Position numbers and translations under genes: made by a program | The notes under the pieces: generated by a model | What the model saw: the letters and a program-made list of their open reading frames with translations, nothing else | Databases searched by the model: none | Told to the model about the DNA's origin: nothing | Origin: Leptolyngbya sp. FACHB-321 | Lineage (GTDB): Bacteria > Cyanobacteriota > Cyanobacteriia > Leptolyngbyales > Leptolyngbyaceae | NCBI RefSeq assembly: GCF_014695975.1 | Contig: NZ_JACJPI010000064.1 | Location: 186,001-250,000, forward strand | Reading direction: 5' to 3' | Length of the DNA: 64,000 nucleotides | Shown here: piece after piece, positions 15,696 to 24,727 of the stretch | How the letters are laid out: the number at the start of each line of letters is the position of its first letter | Numbering within the stretch: the stretch's first letter is position 1

Positions 15696-16394
15696 TTAAA
15701 GCGGTAGTCGATCAATATTTTTGTTGCAGCCAATCACGACCATAGCCGATCCCGTATGCAACGTTGTGTTGGGATTAGGGTTAATCTCAAACTTGTCGTC
15801 CTGGCTCACGGCAAGCAGGTTTAAACCATAGTGAGAGCGAAGCTTAAGTTCAGCGATCGTTTTGCCATTAAAAGATTCAGGCACCAAGATCTCAACAATA
15901 CTGTTGTCTGGGTCAAGTTCAAAGCGTTCTAAAATGCTGGGACGAGTAAGGGCACGGGCTAAAGAACAGCCCATCTCATGTTCTGGGAAAACGACATGAT
16001 CTGCCCCAACCTTTTTCAGCAGTTTTTCGTGAATTTGAGAGGAGGCTTTTGCAACGACATGAGCGACTCCAGCTTCTTTAAGATTGAGTGTAGTAATCAC
16101 ACTTTCTTCGACATAGTTGCCGATCGCCACAATCACCGTATCAATTTCGCAAATGCCAGCCTCCTGAAGGGCAGCCGGATCGGTAGAATCTAACTGTACA
16201 GCCTGTACTGCAATGCGATCGGTCAGCGCTTGGGCAACGCGCTTTTCATCCGCATCAACACCCATTACCTCGTAACCCAAATTGTGCAACGTATGACAAA
16301 CGGCTCGTCCAAAGCGCCCTAAGCCAATTACCGCATAGTGCTTGCTTTGATCAGGTTGCAAGCTACGAAAAAAACTCAAGAATGTCAGGTTCAC
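15696..16394 (-). CDS. ktrA: Potassium uptake regulatory subunit KtrA (RCK domain)
   Basis: About 232 residues from a GTG at 16394 (VNLTFLSFFRSLQ). A TTG nine codons upstream would lengthen it, but the GTG fits the family's N-terminus better. The RCK_N Rossmann fold shows VIGLGRFGRAV, then VMGVDADEKRV with the acidic residue that holds the nucleotide. A conserved VVAIGNYVEESV follows. The C-terminal RCK_C domain starts near SIVEILVPESF. It binds nucleotides on the cytoplasmic face and gates the KtrB channel. It lies downstream of ktrB on the same strand with a ~270-bp gap. Confidence 0.9.
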   Translation of the reverse strand: MNLTFLSFFRSLQPDQSKHYAVIGLGRFGRAVCHTLHNLGYEVMGVDADEKRVAQALTDRIAVQAVQLDSTDPAALQEAGICEIDTVIVAIGNYVEESVITTLNLKEAGVAHVVAKASSQIHEKLLKKVGADHVVFPEHEMGCSLARALTRPSILERFELDPDNSIVEILVPESFNGKTIAELKLRSHYGLNLLAVSQDDKFEINPNPNTTLHTGSAMVVIGCNKNIDRLPL

Positions 16395-16663
16395 AGGCGA
16401 ACTCCGAGCGGTTAGCTCCAAATTTTGTGTATATGCTCAGGCGCAGTACTTTTTGGCAGAAGTGATCGGATGTAGCGACTGAGTCGAACGCTACACTAAT
16501 GGCAATCGATCGCAGCTTGTCTCAGTTTGCATCGACAGGCTTTGTTCACGTAGTCAGTGGTATCCATCACCAAGACTCAACCAAGAAGTAGCAACTCAGA
16601 TTCTCTAGCCTATCAAGAAGCGTAACGATGCACCGCTTTTGGAGGATCGGGTTTCACAACGAG

Positions 16664-18004
16664 TTAACCCACCAGTAAATTTTCTTCTGGATACCGTACC
16701 ACGCTAGGGCTAGGGTCGCCAAGAATTGCGCCCATCAGGAGCAAAACGCCAACCCGACCGATGTACATCGTTACTATGATCATTAACTTACCAAACGTCG
16801 AAAGACCGGCGGTGATGCCCGTTGAAAGACCAACCGTGGCAAAAGCCGAGACGACCTCCAACAAAATGCTAATAAAGTTGATCTCTGGATCGGACAGGGC
16901 AACGAGTGTCGTCATCACAATGACGGTGACCAGCGAGCCAACCGCTACACCCACGGCTTTGAGAATGAGTGAGAAGGGAATCTGCCGCTCATAAAGCGAT
17001 ACGTCTTCCTTGCCTTGCAAGATTGCTTTTGTACAGCTGGTTAGCACTCGTAGCGTGGTGGTTTTGATGCCGCCTGCGGTGCCACCAGGGCTGCCGCCAA
17101 TCAGCATCAGGGCGATCATGATAAACAAGCCTGCCGTGGTCATTTTACTAATATCGATCGTGTTGAAGCCAGCGGTTCGAGGCGTGACCGCTTGAAACCA
17201 GGCTGCTAACACCTGCGTACCAAAAGGCATGGAGCCAAGTGTGTTGGGATTGCGTAGTTCGACCAGAAAAAGGGCAAGTGTACCAGCGACTAACAAGATT
17301 ACTGTAGTGCTCACCGCAACCTTGAAATTGAGGGAGAATACGAGCCGCCCGGGTCGTCGCAGCAGGCGATCGCGCAGCCATGTATACATCTCAAAAATTG
17401 CCTCGTACCCAATCCCACCAAAAATAATTAGCCCAGAAATGACTAGATTCAACAACGGCGATGCTTGATAACCGATGAGATTGTCTGCAAACAAACTGAA
17501 GCCGGCATTGTTCCAAGCGGTAATACTGTGAAACGTTGCCAGCCACAGCGCTCGCTGCAAACCATGCGTTGGTGTAAACACAATCAGCAGCAAAAAAATG
17601 CCAGTGATTTCAAAGAGCATTGTGGTCGCAATGATAGAGCGGATGACCTGCGCTGCGCCTCGCAACTCACTGCGATCGAGGGCTTGCTGCACAGCAATTT
17701 TGTCTCGTAGTCCAAACTTGCGCCCCACCAACAGCAGCAGAAACGTTGTTGCCGTCATGTAGCCCAACCCGCCTATCTGGACCAGCGCCAAGAGCACAAC
17801 TTGCCCAAAAGGTGAGAAATACGTACCTGTATCTACTACTATGTGCCCCGTCACGCAAGCGGCAGAGGTTGAGGTGAACAACGCTACCAGTAGATGATCC
17901 CAACTCCAACCGCCTTGACTAATGGATAATGGCAGCGCTAACAAAAGGGTGCCAAGTGCGGTGATAGCGATAAAGCCTAGGCAAATTGTGCGAGAAACGG
18001 TCAT
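16664..18004 (-). CDS. ktrB: Potassium uptake membrane subunit KtrB (TrkH family)
   Basis: 446 residues and hydrophobic throughout. The four P-loop segments of the TrkH/KtrB fold are visible: TSTSAACVTGHIV, ITAWNNAGFSLF, VTPRTAGFNTID and SAFATVGLSTGIT. Each has the filter glycine at the expected place, so a working K+ (or Na+-coupled K+) channel is likely. The glycine-rich segment GGSPGGTAGGIKTTT between the last repeats matches the intramembrane gating loop. With KtrA it forms the Ktr system used by cyanobacteria in salt and osmotic adaptation. Confidence 0.93.
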   Translation of the reverse strand: MTVSRTICLGFIAITALGTLLLALPLSISQGGWSWDHLLVALFTSTSAACVTGHIVVDTGTYFSPFGQVVLLALVQIGGLGYMTATTFLLLLVGRKFGLRDKIAVQQALDRSELRGAAQVIRSIIATTMLFEITGIFLLLIVFTPTHGLQRALWLATFHSITAWNNAGFSLFADNLIGYQASPLLNLVISGLIIFGGIGYEAIFEMYTWLRDRLLRRPGRLVFSLNFKVAVSTTVILLVAGTLALFLVELRNPNTLGSMPFGTQVLAAWFQAVTPRTAGFNTIDISKMTTAGLFIMIALMLIGGSPGGTAGGIKTTTLRVLTSCTKAILQGKEDVSLYERQIPFSLILKAVGVAVGSLVTVIVMTTLVALSDPEINFISILLEVVSAFATVGLSTGITAGLSTFGKLMIIVTMYIGRVGVLLLMGAILGDPSPSVVRYPEENLLVG

Positions 18005-18404
18005 TTAAGTAGTTAACCGATAGTGAAGTGAAAGAAAAGCCACCCTGCCTGCCTGTAACAAACTAATCGCTATCTAAGGCTAAGCGAAGCAAGAACTTAA
18101 GCATCCTTTGAGCTGTGTGCGATCTTACAGCTTTCGATCGTCTTTTCTCTAGAGTTGCCGCTAGATGGTTGCATAAGAGTGCGATCGAGCGATGCCATAG
18201 TCTGAACGACTTCCTCTCAAAGGCTCAAGCGTATCGATCCGAGGAGAGAGGCGAGAGCAAGAACCTTGTTAGAGTACCCGCTTTTCATGCAGCATCTCTT
18301 TCAGAGGAGACACGCATTTAATTAGCCTCATTTGTACACTGATAGCTAAAGTAACGCAGTCATTTGGTGAGCGAGTGACTGCAACCAAATTGCCTGAGGA
18401 CACT
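18005..18404. other. Intergenic region between divergent ktrB and the DUF3611-type gene
   Basis: About 400 bases without a convincing gene. It must carry promoters for both divergent genes, but I saw no clear -35/-10 pair or operator. A 68-codon frame at 18115-18321 has no recognisable motif and is not accepted. Confidence 0.5.
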
Positions 18405-19031
18405 ATGCAAACCAGTAGCGAAAGAACATCTTCAACTGCCAAGTTTGAGCAGATTGCAACTGTTTTACAGATTGCTGGCTGGGCTAGCTTACTTGTCCAG
18501 GCTGGGCTAGCTGCTGTTTCTGGTGTGCTGTTACTGCTAGCTGTTTCAGGGCGGAGTTTTAATCAGGCGATCGGAACTACGACGGGCGTTCCTGGAGTTG
18601 GCGTTGCCACCACCCAAAGCGCCACTCCAAGCATAGGCATTGGTATTTTTTGGGCAGTTTGCGGTGCGTTAGTTTTGCTGTTTGGGGTCTATCTTGCCTT
18701 TCGGCTCATGCGTTTCGGTAAGCGACTTCGCAATCCTAGCCCTGCGATTCATCCTCAACGAGCTAAGGTGATGCACGTGTTATGGCTAGGAGTCGTTACA
18801 GGGCTAATCGGTATGCTGCTAATGCTTTTAGGCACAGGAGCGACGATCGGAGTGCTGTTGTCTAAGTCAATTGCCCAGCCGCAAGGAGTTGCCATTTATG
18901 ACCCTAATCGCATTATTCGATCGCTGGATGTCTTTGTAGCCGCTGCCAATACAACAGGAGTGACAGCTCATTTTGCTGGGACAGTCGCTTCGTTAAGCGT
19001 GTTTAACTGGCTACACCGTCCTTCAGATTAG
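18405..19031 (+). CDS. DUF3611-type membrane protein
   Basis: 208 residues from the ATG at 18405, which has TGAGGA five bases upstream. A GTG ten codons earlier lacks such a site. It has three to four membrane segments: ASLLVQAGLAAVSGVLLLLA, IGIFWAVCGALVLLFGVYLA and LGVVTGLIGMLLMLLGTGA, with a last weak one near the end. The pattern, with FEQIATVLQIAGWASLLVQA at the front, resembles the DUF3611 family of cyanobacteria and plastids, whose role is unknown to me. It converges on dnaN with only 6 bp between the stops. Confidence 0.65.
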   Translation: MQTSSERTSSTAKFEQIATVLQIAGWASLLVQAGLAAVSGVLLLLAVSGRSFNQAIGTTTGVPGVGVATTQSATPSIGIGIFWAVCGALVLLFGVYLAFRLMRFGKRLRNPSPAIHPQRAKVMHVLWLGVVTGLIGMLLMLLGTGATIGVLLSKSIAQPQGVAIYDPNRIIRSLDVFVAAANTTGVTAHFAGTVASLSVFNWLHRPSD

Positions 19032-19037
19032 AAACCT

Positions 19038-20204
19038 TCAGGATCGTACTTGTACGGGCATCACAAGATAAGTCATCTTAATGCTGCCGAGGGGAGTGAC
19101 GATCGCCGGACTTGTTGCCGTATTCAACTGGATTTGGATTTCGGTGGTGGCGATCGTCTTCAAGCCATCCATCAGATATTTCACGTTAAACGCTACATCC
19201 AGGTCATCGCCTGTAATCTGTGCGGGAATTGTTTCTTTGCCGCTACCCACATCCTGAGCATCAACCGATAGCGAAAGTAGTTGGCTGGTGCTATCTAGAG
19301 TCAGTTTGACAATATTGTTTTTCTGGTCTGCCAGCACGGCAATACGTTCCAGGGCACTCAACAACAAGCGTCGTTCAGCGGTAATCTGGCGCGAAAACTG
19401 ACGTGGCACTAGTTGACGATAGTTGGGGTATTGCCCTTCGAGCAGGCGGCTAGTGAGGCGCTGATCGGTCCATTCAAAGACAACCTGGCTCTGGTCAAAA
19501 TGAACGGCAACATCACTACCCGTTTGCCGTTCGAGCATTTTGGTTAACTCTTGCAGTGCCTTAGCTGGAATCGTCACATCTAGCGCTTTTTCAGCTTCAT
19601 TCGCAGTACCGCCAGCCTCAGATGCCTCTGCATTCATGGTTTGCACCACAGTGAGGCGATGTCCGTCCGTGGCGGCAAACTCCAAACCATCGGGCTGCAT
19701 GGTCAGGTGTACACCCGTCAGCACTTGTTTAGTTTCATCACTGCTGGCAGAAAATAAAGAACTCCGCAACCCTTCGAGCAGGTTTTCAATCGAGAGGTAC
19801 GCTACTTGTCCTGCTTCCACAACGGGCAGTTCAGGAAAATCCTCAGCACCCATGCCGCGCATCTGGTAGCGCCCTGAGGCGCAGGTCAACGTCGTGAGAA
19901 AGTTTGCTTCAGCAGTTTCCCCCGTCCCATTCTCTAGCGTGATATCGCCATCGGGTAAGCGGGAGACAATATCCGTCAAAAGCTTGGCAGGTAAGGTCAG
20001 TGTTCCACCCGTAATCACATCTGCAGGAAAGCTAGTTTGGATGCCGAGACTGAGATCAAACGCACTGAGTCTGATTTGCTGCAACTCTTGGTCAGCAACC
20101 AGAAGAATATTCGCCAGAATAGGATGACTTGGGCGCGACGAGACGGCACGGCTTACCAGCGTGAGATTGGTGCTAAAGCTGTTTTGAGAGCAAACCAGTT
20201 TCAT
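19038..20204 (-). CDS. dnaN: DNA polymerase III beta subunit (sliding clamp)
   Basis: 388 residues from the ATG at 20204 (MKLVCSQNSFSTNLTLVSRA). The frame stays open 28 codons further upstream, but that leader is Pro/Gln-rich and unlike the family. The three clamp repeats are recognisable: VSSRPSHPILANILL near the start, AATDGHRLTVVQT in the second, and the C-terminal LVMPVQVRS that ends the protein as in other DnaN. It encircles DNA as a dimer and tethers the replicative polymerase. The cluster of DnaA boxes directly upstream suggests the gene sits beside the origin. Confidence 0.95.
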   Translation of the reverse strand: MKLVCSQNSFSTNLTLVSRAVSSRPSHPILANILLVADQELQQIRLSAFDLSLGIQTSFPADVITGGTLTLPAKLLTDIVSRLPDGDITLENGTGETAEANFLTTLTCASGRYQMRGMGAEDFPELPVVEAGQVAYLSIENLLEGLRSSLFSASSDETKQVLTGVHLTMQPDGLEFAATDGHRLTVVQTMNAEASEAGGTANEAEKALDVTIPAKALQELTKMLERQTGSDVAVHFDQSQVVFEWTDQRLTSRLLEGQYPNYRQLVPRQFSRQITAERRLLLSALERIAVLADQKNNIVKLTLDSTSQLLSLSVDAQDVGSGKETIPAQITGDDLDVAFNVKYLMDGLKTIATTEIQIQLNTATSPAIVTPLGSIKMTYLVMPVQVRS

Positions 20205-20436
20205 GGGAATGTGACCTTTGCGTTGAGAGGGCGGCTGTGTAGCTGGGCAGAGCGGTGGCTGTGGTGAGAACTGGTGCTGAACTAGCAAACGGAACGCTAT
20301 CTGTAGCGGTTGAGAGCGTTGTCTGCGTATGTTAGCACCCTTGTTTTGAACAATCCAGCCTGTTTTTTTAGCATTTTTGCGCTTAATTTCTACAATCCGG
20401 ACTTAAGTAATTCTTATTTAAACAGTAGTAGTAGAG

Positions 20437-20634
20437 CCTGTGGAAAATGTGGAGAAGCCTCTAAAATGCGACTGGTCGATTCTTTGAGCCAGCTTTAAAC
20501 CTGTGGAAAACCTGTGGAAAACTTACCGATCTTTGCACAGAGTATTTATACCTAGTTAAGTTCTCCACGATCGTCTCAAGTTTTAGACAGGCTTTCCACA
20601 TAGTTTTCCACAGAAAAGTCTAAGGTTTTCCACA
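20437..20634. other. oriC: Probable chromosomal replication origin (DnaA-box cluster)
   Basis: TTTTCCACA boxes, the cyanobacterial DnaA-box form, are dense here. In one orientation they lie at 20439-20447, 20502-20510 and 20513-20521, each preceded by CC so that CCTGTGGAAAA repeats three times. In the opposite orientation they lie at 20604-20612 and 20626-20634, with a one-mismatch copy (CTTTCCACA) at 20592-20600. Weaker variants (TGTGGAGAA at 20448-20456, TTCTCCACG at 20561-20569) also occur. The flanks are AT-rich. Location immediately upstream of dnaN matches known cyanobacterial origins. The AT-rich unwinding element is not pinpointed. Confidence 0.72.
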
Positions 20635-21032
20635 TAAATTCGATCGCTTTATCTTTCGCAATGTTTTGCTTAATAAAACTTCGTGAAGCATCAAACAGTG
20701 GCTAAAGTTCTTCACAACCTGCCCAAAAGCAATCCATAAGTGGGGCTGATCAATTGACCCTCACAATTGCCAAATCAAAAGAGACAAAGGATCTAAGCCC
20801 CTTGTCTCTACAACATAATGCGAATTAATTTTGCTCTTCACTGATCGCTCGTGAGCACTAACTGCTAGCCGCTTTTACAGAAGTTGATTACAGCAGTCAC
20901 GGTGTCGCCAAGCATAACCAAGCGTTCAAAAGTCAGCAGGAAATTTTACGGCTTTAAACGTACCTTTGAAAACGAAGTATGGGCGATCCCCGCTCTATCT
21001 CTATTGTCTAAGCAGTTTTGACATCGGTGCTT
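20635..21032. other. Intergenic region between origin and glycoside hydrolase gene
   Basis: About 400 bases without a gene. It is AT-rich next to the DnaA boxes and may contain the unwinding part of the origin. I saw no other structure. Confidence 0.4.
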
Positions 21033-23051
21033 CTAAAGAGGTTGCGGTGTCGCCGTTACAGGAGGCACTAACGCTGCGTCTGATGCAGAGAGTTGGATAA
21101 TCAAAGGTGCATCCGAGACGTTGAGAGTTAGCTGGGTGGGAGCGGTGTAGCGTGCCAAGGGAGCGATCGATTGATTGGGCGCATAGGTTGTCGCTTGAGC
21201 AAACGGCGTATTGAAATTCAACGTGACGTTTTGACCAACGGCAGCCTGAGCAGTGCTAGGTACTTCGAGCCAAAGGACGAGGTAGAAGTCACCGTTGCTC
21301 TTCTCCAAAAGCGTGTGATGAACGTTCTGAGTGCTGCCACCTATTGAGAAATTGAGCGCCCCTAGTGGTGCTGCGGGTGCGGGTGTTGTAATCGGTGCAG
21401 GTGTCGCTGTGACTGGTGTGAGGGGCGCAGGTGTCGCTGTGACTGGCGTTGTCGGTGCGGATGTTGTCGGTGTCGTGGGTGCAGGTACTACCTCTGGTTT
21501 GGGATCGTCAAGCAGGGTAATCAGGTTTTTTAAGGCAGTGTAGGCAGGTTTGGGTGTGCCATTGCTGCGAATGATGCCGTAGTTGTTTTCGCTATTGTTG
21601 GGGTCAGCTTTTTGATCCATCAGCTCGTAGGAAAAGGTGCGAGGCGCACCAGCATTGAAGCTTTCGAGAAAGAGTCGAGGGAGATATTTCGCCTGTACAG
21701 CTTCTGAGACAGGACGATCGGACGTGGGGCTACCAGTAGAGTAGCCGACCTCAGTGGCGATCAAGGGCTTGGTGCCAAAGGGTTGCGATCGCATGGCATA
21801 ATCTCTAGCTAGGCTACCGTCACCGGGATTATTGGGATTGTTGTAAGGGTGAAAACTGCCGTAGTCTACCCACTGGCTCAAGTCGCCGATCGCGCCGCTA
21901 GAGTTGGCATACACAAACGAGGGACCAATGATAGGAATATGTGCTGTCGCTGGGTCTGCCTTGAGTGCAGTATAAACGTCTCTCGTAAAGTCCCGTACGT
22001 AGCTGATCCAGCCGTCTCCTGTGACTGGTTGACCATTACGGGTATAGGGAAAGATTCTGTGGAATAGGTCAAATTCATTCAAGATTTCGACGGCTTCCAC
22101 ACCCTCTGCCACCAGGTTTTTGACAAAGTTTGTCACTGTATAGCCGGGTGGCTTGATGTCGTAAGAGGCATCAGGACCAATGCCAATGTTTGGGTCAAGC
22201 ACTAGGGTCGATTTGATGCCCAGTCTACCTAGCTCGTTGATGCGGTTAATCCAGGTAGGGTCGCTGCCGCCATCGCGAATATGGCGAATGCCCAAATCGA
22301 GCAAGCTTTGTTTGACGAACGGATAGTTACCGTATGCTGTGTCGTAATAGCGAACGTGGGTATTGATGCCGATCGAATCGACAAAAGCATCAGCACTTTT
22401 GGCGGGGGCACCAATAGCAAAAGGAAGCGTACTAGTACCTTGAAAGAGTTGGCTGGCAGGAATAATTTCTTTTGCTTGTGTCGGGCTAGACCATAGCAGT
22501 TGAGCGGTCGCGCCACCTGCACGCTCATAATATTCCAGCTTGATGTCGTAGTTTTGACCAGCGGCAAGAGCGATCGTACCACTGTCTTCAGTCAGGTCAT
22601 GATCAGCCCAGTTGTCAATCAGCAATTGCCCATTAACCCATAGTCGAACGCTATCATCCGATCGCGTGTAAAACGTGTAGGCTTCAGTAGACTTAGCTTG
22701 CACTTGCCCTGTCCAGCGCACTGCAAAATTGTCGGCTGCTACAAGCGAATTAGGTGCCTGATTGCCCCAGGTAAAGTTAACCGTCGGATTAATTTCCGAC
22801 CATTTCAAAGTGGTGAAGTTCTTGCCTTGAAAATATTGCGCTCGCAACCCAGGTTGGTTAACGATAGCTGCACTTGGTTCAGGGGAAGCAAGAGTACCAG
22901 ACGTACTACTACTGCTGGCGGTAGCGCTACTAGAGAATGTAAACAAGCTATCTGCCAGAGTGCTAAGAGCAGGCGCAACGATCGAACTAGCGCTAACGCC
23001 TGGATTAAGATCAGGGCTACTTGTAGCGGCTGCGGTGATTAAATCTGACAC
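21033..23051 (-). CDS. PA14-domain glycoside hydrolase-like protein
   Basis: 672 residues from a GTG at 23051. A Ser/Ala-rich N-terminus has no clear signal peptide. A PA14 domain lies at about 65-200 (GLRAQYFQGKNF, YTFYTRSDDSVRLWVNGQLL, YDIKLEYYERAGGATAQLLW). Next comes a TIM-barrel hydrolase-like region (IGINTHVRYYDTAYG, IRHIRDGGSDP) with a likely acid/base in VEILNEFDLFH and a second glutamate in PLIATEVGYSTGSP. A Pro/Thr linker with a 10-residue repeat (TPVTATPAPL, TPVTATPAPI) joins a C-terminal beta-rich domain. PA14 domains often bind sugars. It stands alone between dnaN and the spl-like gene, outside both glycan operons. Substrate unknown. Confidence 0.75.
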   Translation of the reverse strand: MSDLITAAATSSPDLNPGVSASSIVAPALSTLADSLFTFSSSATASSSSTSGTLASPEPSAAIVNQPGLRAQYFQGKNFTTLKWSEINPTVNFTWGNQAPNSLVAADNFAVRWTGQVQAKSTEAYTFYTRSDDSVRLWVNGQLLIDNWADHDLTEDSGTIALAAGQNYDIKLEYYERAGGATAQLLWSSPTQAKEIIPASQLFQGTSTLPFAIGAPAKSADAFVDSIGINTHVRYYDTAYGNYPFVKQSLLDLGIRHIRDGGSDPTWINRINELGRLGIKSTLVLDPNIGIGPDASYDIKPPGYTVTNFVKNLVAEGVEAVEILNEFDLFHRIFPYTRNGQPVTGDGWISYVRDFTRDVYTALKADPATAHIPIIGPSFVYANSSGAIGDLSQWVDYGSFHPYNNPNNPGDGSLARDYAMRSQPFGTKPLIATEVGYSTGSPTSDRPVSEAVQAKYLPRLFLESFNAGAPRTFSYELMDQKADPNNSENNYGIIRSNGTPKPAYTALKNLITLLDDPKPEVVPAPTTPTTSAPTTPVTATPAPLTPVTATPAPITTPAPAAPLGALNFSIGGSTQNVHHTLLEKSNGDFYLVLWLEVPSTAQAAVGQNVTLNFNTPFAQATTYAPNQSIAPLARYTAPTQLTLNVSDAPLIIQLSASDAALVPPVTATPQPL
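21395..21458. repeat. 30-bp direct repeat in the Pro/Thr linker
   Basis: Two near-identical 30-bp units within the glycoside hydrolase gene (GCAGGTGTCGCTGTGACTGG at each start) encode TPVTATPAPL and TPVTATPAPI on the minus strand. Such in-frame linker repeats can vary in copy number between strains. Confidence 0.6.
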
Positions 23052-23655
23052 TGGTATTTTCCCTGATAAACGAAGGTTGCTTAACGAGTCTCAGCACTAA
23101 ACCCTAAAAACAGAGTGCATTAAGCTGCAATCTGCATTAGAGGATGAAGGTGTTGAAGACTGGTGGTAACTACTTGTAGGGAACACACGAATTGGGATCT
23201 GAAAGACATTCGTAAAGGTACGAAGAGGATTAAGTTAGCGGGCTGCCTTTAAGTGAAACGTAGAACCAAAACGGTTCCTGACCCCCGCACCAAAAGAGTT
23301 TATAGACGGCTTTTTGACTGCATCATTGCCTTCATTGCATTCATTTCTTTCACGAGCAAAATAATAGTTGAAGCTATAGCTTGACGACTGTAACCTCAAA
23401 AATTGTGAAGATCAAACCGAACGATGCACCCAAGTTAAACACACGTTATCTTCAGCTATACAGCATGAAATTGCAACCGCACTAACTTAAAAATTCTTCT
23501 CAAAATTTTCATAAAATTTAACACTTAGGGTCTGTATCGCCCTACTTACGGATGGGTTTTTGCCCACTATCAGGGCGTAAGATCCTCCTCTTGAGGGCGG
23601 TTTGGGCGATCGTGTCGTCATTATCATGAAGGAATGTTACTAGCAGTCGTTTACA
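23052..23655. other. Intergenic region between divergent hydrolase and spl-like genes
   Basis: About 600 bases with no credible gene. A 12-bp perfect palindrome AAGCTATAGCTT lies at 23370-23381. Promoters for both divergent genes should lie here, but none is clear. Confidence 0.45.
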
Positions 23656-24720
23656 GTGCAAACAACCGTTAATCTTCCTGCTGTTTCACGCTTATGGATG
23701 CCTGAGCGTGTTCTCTTTACTCCATCAGCTCTGGAATTGCCCTGGGGTCAGCAAATTTTGTCGCGGGTGCAGGCATTAGACCTTCCGGTCGAAGAGTTGC
23801 CGCGCGATCGCCTGACTGGTCTGCGGGGTGAAGATGACCGCGAGACGTATGCGATCGCTAAGCGTACCCTTGCTGTTGTCGTTGCGCCGCCCAGCCATTT
23901 CAAGCTCAGCCCCATTCCACCGTCGGCAGACTGGCAGTTTCACCTGGCGGAAGGCTGTCCTGCCCACTGCCAGTACTGTTATCTGGCGGGTAGTTTGCAG
24001 GGTCCACCAGTCATTCGTGCCTATGCTAATCTGCCGCAGATTTTAGAAAACTTAGCGGCGTACGAGCGTCCCGGTCAGGCAACATCCTATGAAGTAAGCT
24101 GCTATACCGATCCACTGGGTATTGAACACCTGACAGGTAGCCTTGCTGAATGCATTCGTTACTTTGGTACTCGTCCTGATGCTCACCTGCGCTGGGTCTC
24201 AAAGTTTGATGGGGTTAACCACCTCCTTGACCTGCCCCACAATGGACACACGCGCTGTCGTGTGAGCGTGAACGCAGCACCCATCTCTCAACGGCTAGAA
24301 GGTGGTACCGCATCTGTTGCCAAGCGCCTGCAAGCATTGCGGCAATTGGCGTTACCTCGATCGCGGGGTGGTGGCGGTTATCCCATTGGGCTAGTGATTG
24401 CTCCCATTATGCCGATCGATGATTGGCAGACTCATTACAGTGAGCTTTTTGATGCGATCGAGTCGGCGATTGACTTTGACTGTAACCTTACCTTTGAGCT
24501 GATTTCTCACCGCTTTACCCCTGGCTCCAAGGACGTGCTGCTGAGTTGGTATCCCAATACATCCCTTGACCTGGATGAGTCTACCCGTAGCGTCAAACGC
24601 AATAAGTTTGGTGGCACCAAGTATGTCTACGAGGCCGAGATGATGAAAACCCTGCGCCGCTTTTTTGAGCAGGAAATTGCCCGTCGTTTTCCTCAGGCAA
24701 AAGTGCTTTATTGGACTTAG
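23656..24720 (+). CDS. splB: Spore photoproduct lyase-family radical SAM protein
   Basis: 354 residues from a GTG at 23656; an ATG 13 codons later (MPERVLFTPSALELPWG) is an alternative start. The radical SAM cluster motif is EGCPAHCQYCYL (CxxxCxxC), near residue 97, preceded by a conserved RLTGLRGEDDRETYAIAKRT. The C-terminal YNTSLDLDESTRSVKRNKFG and YVYEAEMM match the SPL family. In spore formers SPL repairs the thymine spore photoproduct. Cyanobacteria make no such spores, so here it may repair other UV lesions or do another radical reaction. The symbol denotes family resemblance only. It converges on the GT4 gene at 24728. Confidence 0.8.
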   Translation: MQTTVNLPAVSRLWMPERVLFTPSALELPWGQQILSRVQALDLPVEELPRDRLTGLRGEDDRETYAIAKRTLAVVVAPPSHFKLSPIPPSADWQFHLAEGCPAHCQYCYLAGSLQGPPVIRAYANLPQILENLAAYERPGQATSYEVSCYTDPLGIEHLTGSLAECIRYFGTRPDAHLRWVSKFDGVNHLLDLPHNGHTRCRVSVNAAPISQRLEGGTASVAKRLQALRQLALPRSRGGGGYPIGLVIAPIMPIDDWQTHYSELFDAIESAIDFDCNLTFELISHRFTPGSKDVLLSWYPNTSLDLDESTRSVKRNKFGGTKYVYEAEMMKTLRRFFEQEIARRFPQAKVLYWT

Positions 24721-24727
24721 AGTCGCT

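Noticed and set aside
18115-18321. 68-codon plus-strand frame between ktrB and the DUF3611-type gene
   Set aside because: No motif, weak start and no relation to known small proteins.
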